Shown here: one piece after another, positions 54,655 through 64,000 of the stretch
How positions within the stretch are numbered: position 1 is the first letter of the stretch
Layout: every line of letters begins with the position of its first letter
DNA from: Pardosa pseudoannulata
Lineage: Eukaryota > Arthropoda > Arachnida > Araneae > Lycosidae
Length of the DNA: 64,000 nucleotides
Assembly: GCA_032207245.1 (NCBI GenBank)
Contig: CM063502.1
Location: 46,322,686 to 46,386,685, forward strand
Reading direction: 5' to 3'
Notes under the pieces: model-generated
Databases searched by the model: none
What the model was told of the DNA's origin: nothing
Seen by the model: only the letters and a program-made list of their open reading frames with translations
Made by a program: the position numbers and the translations under genes

Positions 54655-54954
54655 AGGCGTAGTATCCTTGGCCTGCTAAGCGAAGCGAATTTACTCCCAG
54701 CGAGCAAAGTTTTCCTTTTGCAGTTTGGCAACAAGAACAGTCGACAGTGGAACGCAGATATAAACAGAAGTCAGGCGTAGACGAACACGGTTGGTAGGTG
54801 CAAACGGCAACTAAGCTTTCCTTTTGTTGATGATTATTCGGAGATGTTGACAAGCTTTGATGTTTAACTTACATGTATATTTCAATTAAATGTTTGTGTT
54901 TGTAAATATCTGTGTTTGATTGGGTGTTCAATCTATCCAGGACCCACAAGTTAT
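54655..54954 (+). repeat. Probable 5' LTR (part) of a second gypsy-type element
   Basis: A less AT-rich stretch ends in GACCCACAAGTTA directly before TTGGCGTCAGAAGCGGGGTG at 54953, which is laid out like a retrotransposon primer-binding/leader junction. A matching 3' LTR was not found, so the limits are guesses. Confidence 0.4.
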
Positions 54955-54993
54955 TGGCGTCAGAAGCGGGGTGAGTAAATTTTATTTTGAAAA

Positions 54994-56860
54994 TGAAGTT
55001 AGTTGTTATAAAAGAATTGGAAGCAGCACTGAAAAACAAGAAAGCTCCTCGAATTAAAATATTGCAGAAACTCATATTTAGCCATGATGGTCACAGGAGT
55101 AATCGACAAAGATTACGGGATTTCCCTGGCTTTTAGAAACTGTCCAAAAAGAATTTTCACGTGAAGTTTTTCCAAATGATCATAGAAGAAGAAACAGGAC
55201 ACAGAAAAGAAGTAACATTAGTTCGAAACCGTAAAATTGAAGAAAAGGTAATTAAAACTGTCACGGTAAATAGTTATTCTACAGATTCGTTGATCGACAT
55301 ATGCAGTGCGGTATCACTTTGTTCAATCAAGCTCTATACCAAAATTGGTTCTCCGAAATTAAATTCTAGTGATGTAACTTTAGTTGGTATTGAAGCTAAA
55401 GAAACTTCATCTGTCGGTTATTTTTCAATCAACATTTTAATTGATTGCTACTTTGTCGAAGTTGATATTTATGTTGTACGATAATGTGTAATGATGCTAT
55501 AGTAGGAATAACCATAATCAAACAATTTGATATTTCCCTAACTCGGAGCGGATTTGAAATACTTAAAAAATGAAACAATCCGAAAAGAGCAATAACGAAA
55601 CAAAAAAGCAATTTTTCACTCCAGTCGCAGACCGGATGTTTAGACGGCAGAAACATTTTAGGCGCGAATCATGACTCATCCACACCAGTACCCGAGCTCA
55701 ACCCTGAATCGCAAGAATTTTTGTATGCTTGTTTTTCTGATGAATCCGCAAAATTTCCATTACGCACAGATGAGACAACGAGTAGAAGCAAAGCATTTAG
55801 TTTTATATTGCCCTTCTGGTTGATACAATAAACATCGATGAGTTAAATTTATCACATGCTACCAATACTACGATAAAGAACAAGTGATGCGATTTGATTA
55901 AAGGATATAAGGCAGTTAAAACCAAAACACTTGACTTAAAAATGAAAATTGTGTTGAATGACGAAATACCAATTTCTCAAAATCCGTGTAGATTTGCTTT
56001 TAAGGAACAGAAAATCATTGACGATCAGATTGAACAATGGCTCAACGATGGAATAATTAAACAGAGTAGTTCGAATTATGCCGCTCCAGTAGTGTTGTGT
56101 AAAATGAAAGATAACACATACAGGCTTTGTATTGACTAACGAAAATTAAATAAGAAAATTGTTTCTTATTTAATTTTTGATATTGACTATCGAAATTAAA
56201 TATTTAATTTTCGATAGAGACTATAGAAAATTAAATAAGATAAATTCTCTCTGTCACTGATATCTGATATTCTAGACTATTTGGAACACGCCAAAGGGTT
56301 AAGTACATTAGATCTCAAAAACTGCTTTTTCCACGTAGACATAGATGAGAATAGCACTAAGTACACAGTGAATTTCTGAAAGTACCTTTTGGCGTTTGCA
56401 ACAGTCCAAGTATGTTCCAAAGATACATATATGCCATCTTTCGAGAATTATTAAAAGATGAAACTTTACTTATTTACATGGATGATTTGATAATACCCAC
56501 AAGAGATAAGAATGAATGTTTAGAAAAACTACAAAAAGCTTCGGAGTATAGATTACAGATTAATTTTAAAAAGTGTCAGTTATGAAAAAGTAAAATTGAA
56601 TTTTTAGGACATGTTTTAGAAAACGGAACAATTCAACCATCTCCTTCTAAGACCAAAGCAGTTCAAAATTTTCCCCAACCAAATAATTGCAAACAAGTAC
56701 AGAACTTCCCAGGATTCACGGAATATTTTCGGAAGTTTATCCCTGGATATGCCAAAACTGCTAACTCCTTAGTGACTTACTCCGGAACAATACAAAATGT
56801 AATTTGGACTAGAACAATGAGAAGCATTTTGTAGATTAAAAGAAAGAAGATTTGTAGAAA
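54994..56860 (+). pseudogene. Degenerate Ty3/gypsy-type gag-pol relic
   Basis: Pieces appear in the correct order. A gag start (KNKKAPRIKILQKL) lies at about 55030; a protease-like part at 55161-55484 has SLIDICSAVSLCS in place of the usual L-I-D-[ST]-G-[SA], so the active site is gone. Reverse transcriptase begins at 55894 (IPISQNPCRFAFKEQ, then NYAAPVVLCKM and YRLCID before a stop). After a short local duplication of a TAAATAAGA-type sequence it goes on with LSTLDLKNCFFHVDI, YMDD at 56475-56486, and LGHVLENGTIQPS, with NFPGFTEYFRKFIPGYAK. It breaks off at the start of RNase H (about 56850). Many stops and frameshifts. Confidence 0.85.
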
Positions 56861-57060
56861 AAAAGTGAAGAAAATTGAGCGAAAGGAAAATTAATAAATA
56901 TTTATTTAAATTTGTAGCTTAAATGCAATAAAATTAATTACATTTCTATGAAGTTTAGTATCCTATTATACTATATTCATTTCTTATGTTGAAAACGCGT
57001 AACAAAAATTCTGGTGGTGATTAGGGTAACAAACAAGTCATTTCGCTTTAATTAGTTTAA
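56861..57060. other. AT-rich spacer
   Basis: No recognisable feature between the gypsy relic and the hairpin. Confidence 0.5.
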
Positions 57061-57150
57061 AATTTGAAAACTGATTTGACATAAAGTTTATTTAGTTGAG
57101 TTGAAAAAGACTCAACTAAATAAACTTTGTGTCAAATCAGTTTTCAAATT
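57061..57150. repeat. Near-perfect 41-bp hairpin
   Basis: Arms 57061-57101 and 57110-57150 match at 40 of 41 bases with an 8-base loop. It stands at the edge of the hAT transposase relic, so it may mark an inverted duplication at a deletion or truncation point. Confidence 0.95.
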
Positions 57151-57440
57151 TTCTCCACCTCCGTCGAAATATTTAATTGGTTTCAAGGACATATTTATAG
57201 AAGAGGGCGGGGGAGGGTCTAGACATCTCCAAAATATTTTCAAACATCCAAGATTTTCAAACTTATTTTACGTACATTACTAGTTTCCACTGCAAGTGTT
57301 AAAGAAAGATAGTTTTCAACCATGAAAAGAGTAAAAACATTTCTTCGCTACGAATTGGTCTCGGGCGGTTGACAAATTCAGTATTACTTACGGTGTATTT
57401 AAGCATGACTATAAATGCAGATGAACAAAGAAACTTTAAA
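57120..57440 (+). pseudogene. hAT transposase C-terminal relic
   Basis: Around 57277-57390 the broken frames give a dimerisation-region pattern: a (T)AS-V-K-E-like part, then FSTMKRVKTFLR with ELVSGG-like sequence, matching the [SA]-x-ER-x-FS-x-[ML]-K-R-[IV]-K block of hAT transposases. Stops and a frameshift interrupt it. Just upstream is a loosely conserved hydrophobic segment with a Gly-rich insertion. Confidence 0.6.
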
Positions 57441-57465
57441 GGCTAGAATTAATTTACTACTATAA

Positions 57466-57733
57466 CCCACCCACCCTAGGGCACATCTCCTTTAGGTGTG
57501 CACGGGCTTCCCGCACCCGGGGTACCTGAGTGATCTTTTCCTAGCATTCTTCCTGGTAGTCTTGAGCTTACCTTTGTAGAGTTTGCTCTTTACTGGGTTG
57601 GACCACATTAACCTTCGAACCATGACGGGCCTCTCGTAAGTCAGCAGCGCTTGGTAGCCGCTATGGGTCGCTGCTGTGGTAACTGGGATCAGCAGATAGT
57701 CGCAGCTGTATGGGCCTCGAGTTTGGGTCGGCG
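57466..57733 (+). repeat. Dispersed repeat family C, better-preserved copy
   Basis: A sharp GC-rich island of about 270 bp, with GGGCTTCCCGCACCCGGGGT at the start and CTCGAGTTTGGGTCGGCG at the end. The block CATGACGGGCC ... TCGCTGCTGTGG ... AGATAGTCGCAGCTG resembles 22066-22405 reversed. On the minus strand ATGGTTCGAAGG looks like a B box, so a SINE origin is possible. Confidence 0.5.
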
Positions 57734-58065
57734 TAAAACAAATTCTCTTACTACTATAAAACGGTAGTTTATAAATTAATAATTATGCCATACGGTTTTA
57801 GAATTTTGATGTCTTTCAAGGTATGTAATTTCGTAAAAGAAAAATAAACGAATATTTCACAATTCCTTTCTCAATATTTTATTTATTTATTTTTTTTAGT
57901 TATTTATAAAATAAATTTAAATTCGTCTGGTAGAAGTGTAAAATAAAAGACACAATGTGGTTGCAAGTATGTTTTTCAAATAAATTAAAATTATGTTCAA
58001 CGCTGTTGATCCGCTTTATGATGTATATATGTATGCATGCAAAACTATAAACAAGTGTGTGTGTG

Positions 58066-58147
<82 letters not shown>

Positions 58148-58383
58148 GTGTGTGTGATGAATATATTTTTATGAGATTTTAAGTTCACTGTACTTTGATT
58201 AGGACTTTGGACCCTCCTTGAAAAAAATTCTCGCTACACTGATTGTTTTAATCTATAAGGTAAAATCAGAAATGCTTTAGATAAAAACCACTTTATTATC
58301 TTTATACAAGAATTATTGTATATAAATGTTTTCTTTCTTAAAATGTGCACAAACTACCTTTTTTTTCCCTTGAGAGGAAAAGT
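57734..58383. other. AT-rich DNA with (TA)n
   Basis: Contains a (TA)n tract at 58066-58143 flanked by GT repeats. No gene is visible. Confidence 0.6.
58066..58143. repeat. (TA)n microsatellite
   Basis: About 38 TA units flanked by GT repeats. Confidence 0.95.
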
Positions 58384-58730
58384 CATGAGGATCCCCAAAA
58401 CACGTGGGTGGGCAAAGTATGGCTCACGGTATATCTCCAGCTCGCCTTAATGTTTTATTCAGCTTGCCGCAAATTAAAATGTATATAATTTAATAAATTA
58501 CAATAAAGAATATGAATATCTACCATTCAAGAGCAATTTTAATAATTTTACACTGACTTAATTATTTACATAATGGTGGTTTCATTTCAAACAGGAAAAC
58601 ATACAGGTGTCTTACAATGTTTTTTCTTCGTACAAAGTAAAAGAAAGTGTTGTAATCATGAAAAACTACTTGGTTCAAATTTCTAAAATACTCAAAGCAT
58701 GCCTGAATGAATTTTAACAAGCTTCAGTAT
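58384..58730 (+). mobile_element. Old hAT-like repeat, uninterrupted copy (empty site)
   Basis: The copy begins GTGGGCAAAGTATGGCTC-like sequence and continues through GCCTTAA, GCAAATTA, TTAATTATTTACATAATGG and GGTTTCATTTCAAACAGG. It aligns with the two halves surrounding the insertion at 44846-47337. Towards its end KESVVIMKNYL-like codons recall a hAT dimerisation region. It has no open frame. Confidence 0.6.
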
Positions 58731-59500
58731 TACGTCTTATATATGTACGTACAAGAAAACTTTAATTTTGAAACAACGACAATTCAGAACGGACATATAG
58801 GTGGAAAAAGTAAGGTTTTTACATCTTACAAAACCTTATCTTCTATTAAATGGTAGAGCATTTGTCTTTACCATGACTTAGGTTGTATCCGTAGGGAAAA
58901 CCCAAAATTGAAAATTATAGATTACTCAAGAGGGGGAAAAAACCAAGTGTGTGTGTGTGGGGGGGGGGGTCCTCATAAAAAGTTTAACCACAACCCTTGA
59001 AACAAAGCTACATTTAAACCTCGTCGGAAAGCAGAATTACTCTAAATACCTCCTTACCCCAGTAACTGTAACCTGTAACTTCGTTAGAAAGCAGCAGATA
59101 ACTTCCCAAAATACTTCCGTTTATACATTCAATGAGGGAAGAAGAAATATTATTTTTTAGTACTACATCTGATTATTAAACTTAGAAATAAAAATTCAAG
59201 AAAAAAAAAAGGGGAGTTATATCCGAAACAAAGCAAAGTATATTAAATCCCGTTTTAAGCTTTAGAGTCGGTAAAAGCAAAAAAGAGCAAAACCGGAACC
59301 AAAATTTGCTCTGGGGTCAAGAATAACAGATTTTTGACTTCCTTTTACCAAAGAGATGCCGAAAAAAAATTATATTTTCACGTATCACCTAAAAGAGGAA
59401 GATGAGTTTCCAAAGCAATCGATAACACTGACTCACGATTCAAAAAGCAAGAAAATGAAAAAGCCGTTTGCAATTCGCACCATTTCGCGTCAAACGATGA
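58731..59500. other. Upstream DNA, no gene seen
   Basis: AT-rich with a G run at about 58960-58968. The frame 58951-59160 has no domain. Confidence 0.5.
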
Positions 59501-59510
59501 ATTATACCTC

Positions 59511-59800
59511 TTTAAAATGATTTCAGAAGTGTTCGTCTTCCTCTCGGGTATTGATAAACCAGTTTCCTTAACTTAGCGATCACAACTTTCGAAGACGCGA
59601 GACGGAAAAGAAAAAGAAAGGGGGAAAAAAAAAGCTCATCGCAACGTTGGGTTTATTCTCCTCGCCAGACAGCCACACTTTTCCCCCCGTGTCGACGCCG
59701 TCGCCCACTCAGGCGCCCTGCAACGAACAGCTGAGCTAAATGACGTCATCGATGATTCCCCCTCCCTTCTCCCTGCACACTTTGCACAGACGACAAAACA
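59511..59800 (-). promoter_or_regulatory. GC-rich candidate promoter/first exon (possibly of mnb)
   Basis: The most CpG-rich stretch of the window (about 59630-59790), with GGCGCC, GTCGACGCCGTCGCC and a TGACGTCATCGATGA CRE-type site at 59740-59754. On the minus strand, reading downstream, a pyrimidine-rich leader ends in TTTAAAGAG|GTATAATT at about 59511, which could be a splice donor. DYRK1A genes have non-coding 5' exons with GC-rich promoters, so this could be the mnb start, 16 kb upstream of the first visible coding exon. The frame 59636-59824 on this strand is Cys/Arg-rich and probably not coding. Inference only. Confidence 0.3.
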
Positions 59801-60687
59801 GATTGATGAGATCACAAGTTCCATAAATAAATCTTCTGGATTAAGTTATGATCTTTGATAAACCAATACCTTGAACGTATTAACAGACATATATTATTGA
59901 AGGTCCTCAATAATATATTGGAGATGTGCGACTGAAAGAATAGGTGACGGTGCGGCGCCAAAGTGCCATTTATTCTATACACGAAATCGATTTTTCTTCA
60001 TAACGAAACATATTAAAGTCATAGTCGAGTCACATGTTTTGTTGGTTTAACTTGAATGCTAGTAATAAACACAGCATATATTCAGATTGCATAAATGAGA
60101 AATGTCAATCATTCTTTTTTTTTTTTTTAAATTCTGGCAATAAGTGACCTTACGTCCTTTATTTGAGACATAGGTTTCCAATGGGGGCGGTATCGCCCCC
60201 AGTACATATATATCATAGGGTATCATCTCATAGGGCTGGCAGTAGGTTCAAAGGCAGCAGCCAACAGACAATAAATACATCGCATTTATATAAACAATCA
60301 ATAAATCAATTGAATAATTACTGTATTTATAACAAGATAGTTTTTCAATTATAAATTTCGTGAATTCCACCACAAGTTGGCCACCCTTGGGTTAGAGTAT
60401 AGAAGTTTTAATTGTACTTTCTTCATCTGACTTCTTATCTTCATTCTTCATCTTCATTTGGCTGAATGTGTGCTCAGTGCAGTAGCTAGTTAATTGTCTA
60501 ACAAAAGGAACATCAATGAACGTAGAGATTTACGAATGTAGCTAATGGAATTCTGAATTAATGAATTATTAAAACCCTAATCACTTATTATTTTTATGCT
60601 TTATTAAGTTTATAATAAACAATTGTTTGCTACATTTGATGGCCGTGTTAATTTCTACAGTGTGATTCTTAACAGTGAGCAAGGCAG

Positions 60688-60689
<2 letters not shown>
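59801..60689. other. Upstream DNA, no gene seen
   Basis: A palindrome-like stretch TATTGAAGGTCCTCAATA lies at about 59895-59912. A hAT-terminus-like CACAAGTTGGCCACCCTTGG is at about 60371-60390. Otherwise AT-rich. Confidence 0.45.

Positions 60690-60757
<68 letters not shown>
60690..60757. repeat. (TA)n microsatellite
   Basis: About 33 TA units. Confidence 0.95.
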
Positions 60758-60761
<4 letters not shown>

Positions 60762-61245
60762 GATAATATGCAATAGGATCATAATATTTGGTATAATTAT
60801 GGAAGAGGGGGCATTTGATTTTTTTTTTTTTCTTGTAAAGGGGGCGGTGGTCTAGAAAAGTTGGGAACATTTGATTCAAGGCGACAGTCCTTTATTTTCT
60901 AAAATAGACATTTTGTCCTTTATTTTTTCAAGTTTTGATAATATATTGAACAAGTTAGTTTCTTGTACGACCCATATTGCCATCGTGTCATGCATTACAA
61001 TTTTTATGTCACCATAATTTTAAGATCTAGAATCTACAATTTTGTCTTTGGAGGTTGGCAACACTGAGTGCACTCACTCCCTTTCCTCTGGATAGGTTCA
61101 CACGTGGACCTCACATCAGTTGCTACACTTTCGAACAAAGATAAAATGCTTACAAATCATATTTTTAGGTCCAGAAAGTTAATTGTTACATTGTTGAATA
61201 ACATGTGAATCAATAGAAAAAAAAAAAACCCAGCTTAAAGTAGAC
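60758..61245. other. Upstream DNA, no gene seen
   Basis: AT-rich sequence without a recognised feature. Confidence 0.5.
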
Positions 61246-61298
61246 CTCAAAGATATCCACGATAAGCTGGACAATATTTAAGGTTTTATGCATATTGT
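61246..61298 (+). repeat. 53-bp perfect direct repeat, copy 1
   Basis: Identical over 53 bases to 61776-61828. It begins CTCAAAGATATCCACGATAA and ends TTTTATGCATATTGT. No coding sense is visible. Confidence 0.95.
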
Positions 61299-61775
61299 AA
61301 AAATAAAATCGTCAAATACAACTTTCAAATGAAAAAATGTTATGGAATAATTTACGACTTGTTAAAGCCTGAACTAGAGCTATAAAAAAAATAATTCCAC
61401 TGAAAAGTATCAAAATTAATGTTATTTATAATTTTATTAAGTGTGTACGAGTAATAATTAATAATGTTTAAAATTTTAATACATGCATGCATTGTTGTGC
61501 GCTACGTAATATTATAAACTTATGAAGGCATTTCTTTTTCGATATATCCCGTATTTTCCCCCAAAAAATTATGGTCCCCGTAACTATAAGATGTATATTC
61601 ATATCATTTCTAATAGATATCGAATAATATGAGGAGTGATGTCACGATTATTATCAATACGGTCTTTCCGTAGTGCATGAAGCATTACTTAAATCTCTGT
61701 TCTCACAAGAGAAATACGACTAATATACTTACTTATTTTAGTTGCAATGTAAAGCAAACATACATTCATTTCTAT
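61299..61775. other. Spacer between the two 53-bp repeats
   Basis: AT-rich, no gene. It is not visibly repeated elsewhere in the window. Confidence 0.5.
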
Positions 61776-61828
61776 CTCAAAGATATCCACGATAAGCTGG
61801 ACAATATTTAAGGTTTTATGCATATTGT
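61776..61828 (+). repeat. 53-bp perfect direct repeat, copy 2
   Basis: Identical to 61246-61298, 530 bp further on. The flanks of the two copies differ at once on both sides. Confidence 0.95.
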
Positions 61829-62734
61829 TTCGAATTATAATGTTAATGCAAGAATACTAAATATAGTGCGTGTGCGCAAACACACACAAGGCCTGTTTAC
61901 TGAAAAGGCACGGGAAGCACGTGATACCCTTTAATAAATTTTAAACAGCCCCTTTCAGAGGTTAATCGAGCTATATTATGTATGTTTCCATAAGTAAGAA
62001 TATCGGTTTGATACTTGTCTGACTTTTCCATACTATTGATATTGGAGAGAAAATTATTTTGCTAATTAATCACAAGAATACTTTGTTTAGACGGACATAT
62101 TCATTTTGAGAAATATAAATTAATTACCAGAACTAATTTTAAAATAGCTTACAGGCGATAAGAATATTTCCAAGACGTTTAATGACAAAAGGTGATAAGA
62201 AATCGGGGTAGACGCTAAAAATGTAATGGGGCAACTGGGATCTTTCCTAATAATTTATAATATAGAAATTAAAGCTCTTGAAAATAAAAAATAAAAAAAA
62301 AGAAAAATGGAATTATAGGCAAAACTGTCTGACTCAGATATTTTTAGATAAAATAAAAGGACAAATGGATATTCTTAGATGCAATAAAAATTTTATTCTT
62401 AAAAAATACTTTGGAATAGAGAGTTATAAAGAATGGAGTACAGCCTAAAAAAAAGAGGGGAGGGGGGGTCTGAGAGATTGATTTTGTAAAAATCTAAAAT
62501 ATTTTTTTTTCTGCGCACGATGGAGTTTCATATTAATAATACTTCTCACACAGTCTACAAGGGACTATAAGCCTCTGGTAACAGTGGTTATAGGTCGAAT
62601 TTAGATATAAACTTCTGATTCAGAGAGTTTAACATAAAATGCTTCTAAGGTTGAAAAGTAACTCTTGCGCGTATTCAAATTGAGAGGTATACAAATCATA
62701 TTTTCAGGTGCAGAAAGTTTATTTAAGCTTTCAG
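61829..62734. other. Upstream DNA, no gene seen
   Basis: AT-rich. The phrase ACAAATCATATTTTYAGGT followed by GCAGAAAGTT near 62691 is also present near 61155, another small dispersed similarity. Confidence 0.5.
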
Positions 62735-62945
62735 CTGGAGGAAATTGGTCTTCCCTTATTTAATGTTTTCATCAATGATGTACCTCAACAACTCAAGGAC
62801 ATAGATAATAATTATAGATTATAGGTAGACAGTTTTGTTACATGCTCAACAGATGAACTATCTTTGACAAAAATAAAGATGTAAAAATATTCTCAGTAAT
62901 GGAGAAAACTTTTATGCCGGTTAATTTCAATAAATCTGAGATTTA
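62735..62945 (+). pseudogene. Non-LTR retrotransposon reverse transcriptase fragment
   Basis: Reading with frameshifts, LPYLMF / FNVFINDVPQQLKD corresponds to the LSPxLFNxFINDL block of LINE reverse transcriptases, and a following VDSFVTCSTDELSL stands where the Y-A-D-D motif would be, now lost. VNFNKSEI-like sequence agrees with the next conserved block. It is a short 5'- and 3'-truncated relic. Confidence 0.55.
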
Positions 62946-64000
62946 TACTTTCATGTTAAATACCCCAGCCTTGCATGTATCATAGACATTTTTCACGGAA
63001 CTGCAAAATTCATAATGTTCAGAAAAAAAAAAAAAAATCTTGAAGCCTACTGGGTAGATTTGCGTAAAAATAAATAAGATATATTTCATGTATTGAACCA
63101 AATCTGAGAATTTTTTATCGGATGCAAGCCTAATTACACGTAATATTCGAAAATAATGTGCCAGGTGCAAAGATGACTCCAAAAGTAAGGTAAACAAAGA
63201 CATGGATACACAAATTACCCATTTAAATTAAATTTTTATGTCTAGACAGAAAGAGACGAACACAGCATTCAAAGGCCACCGATAGATGGAGCTAGTTGTG
63301 CCACAGCGCTCCGGAATCTGAATTGGGGGAAAACGCAGACATTCAACATGGTCGGCGATTAAAGTGCAAAGCGTAATAAAGTTTTAGCGTTTCAAGAAAA
63401 CGTCTCTAGCTGAGATTTATTAACAAATAATGGAAATCTAGAAGAGTGCGGTGTGCAGAAAACGTGTAGTTTCGATACAAGAAATTTGATAAAGGCAAAC
63501 ATCGGGAGCCCAAGCATGTTCAACACAGATGACAACGTGTGCCATGTCGGAGATTTGATTCAAGCCGATCACCTTATTGAATTCATGTGTATTCTCCTTC
63601 ACATAAACATCTCCATTCGCACTGTACTGAAAACTGCGCAGAAAAAATAATTGGGCTTATAGGAAAACGTGTTCTTGCTGTGTCAACTCTCCTACGGAAA
63701 AAAAAAAAAAAAAAAAAAACTTAGACAGGGTTATCTCTCAGCAATTAATTCTGTATTAAGCAGAGGGTGTTACATTCCTGCACTGTTTAGTTGTTATATG
63801 GGACGAAACGTGGAAGAATCACGTGACACGACTAAGAAAGCATTAACGTCACAGATTTGTTGTTCTTTTTTTAACCATCGAATAAAGCAGTCACAATTAA
63901 CATAATAATAATTCTTTCTGCAAGTTATATACTGTGCATATAGTTCATTTAGCTTTGGTATTTTTGTCAACATATAATTTGGACAATAATGAAATATGGA
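62946..64000. other. End of window, no gene recognised
   Basis: AT-rich sequence with a less AT-rich segment at 63240-63560 (GATGGAGCTAGTTGTGCCAC, then CAACATGGTCGGCG) and a poly(A) run at 63700-63718. The plus-strand frames 63453-63650 and 63669-63905 show no domain; they may belong to an unrecognised element. Confidence 0.4.

Noticed and set aside
59636..59824. Cys/Arg-rich minus-strand ORF in the CpG-rich island
   Set aside because: The composition follows the GC content; no domain and no good start. I keep the segment only as a candidate promoter or leader.

Overview
The window is AT-rich eukaryotic DNA from an invertebrate, most likely an arthropod and possibly an arachnid. The species guess rests on the general look of the sequence: large introns, (TA)n microsatellites, a tRNA-derived SINE, and Tc1/mariner, hAT, piggyBac-like and Ty3/gypsy debris. 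No sequence here fixes the lineage. Prokaryotic features are absent.

The one clear host gene is the minibrain/DYRK1A kinase gene on the minus strand. Eight coding exons lie between 43173 and 13751. All eight have GT/AG splice sites and compatible phases, and together they encode 779 residues: the N-terminal linker, the bipartite nuclear localisation signal, the DH box, the whole kinase domain with Lys, Glu, HCD, DFG and YxY motifs, a Ser/Gly-rich tail, a His-rich stretch and the conserved DYRK1A C-terminal end. One or more upstream exons with the first codons are missing or unrecognised. A GC-rich stretch near 59.5-59.8 kb could be the promoter.

Layout. 1-3759: 3' two thirds of a damaged Ty3/gypsy retrotransposon with its 3' LTR. 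3760-13750: AT-rich DNA downstream of the kinase gene, with a Tc1 relic, a SINE copy and simple repeats. 13751-43173: the kinase gene; its introns hold a decayed gypsy copy (16.5-18.3 kb), a piggyBac-like MITE (21.5-21.9 kb), a mariner relic (30.5-31.1 kb), a promoter-like segment with a 46-codon ORF on the opposite strand (33.8-34.1 kb), a 791-bp terminal-repeat element (35.7-36.5 kb), two Tc1 relics and several SINE copies. 43174-64000: upstream DNA dominated by nested mobile elements.

The most interesting object is a 2.49-kb insertion at 44846-47337. It has imperfect inverted ends, contains a plus-strand first exon resembling the N-terminus of SWIM/YqaJ-type proteins and a minus-strand THAP-domain first exon facing it, and sits in an older hAT-like repeat. 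A second copy of that repeat, at 58.4-58.7 kb, lacks the insertion and so gives the empty site. I read it as an internally deleted copy of a two-gene DNA transposon. Other notable points are a short inverted copy of kinase exon 2 with its splice donor at 43.5 kb, a 64-bp-arm inverted repeat with CRE-like palindromes at 51.0 kb, a near-perfect 41-bp hairpin at 57.1 kb, and a TTAA-flanked MITE at 47.8-48.5 kb.
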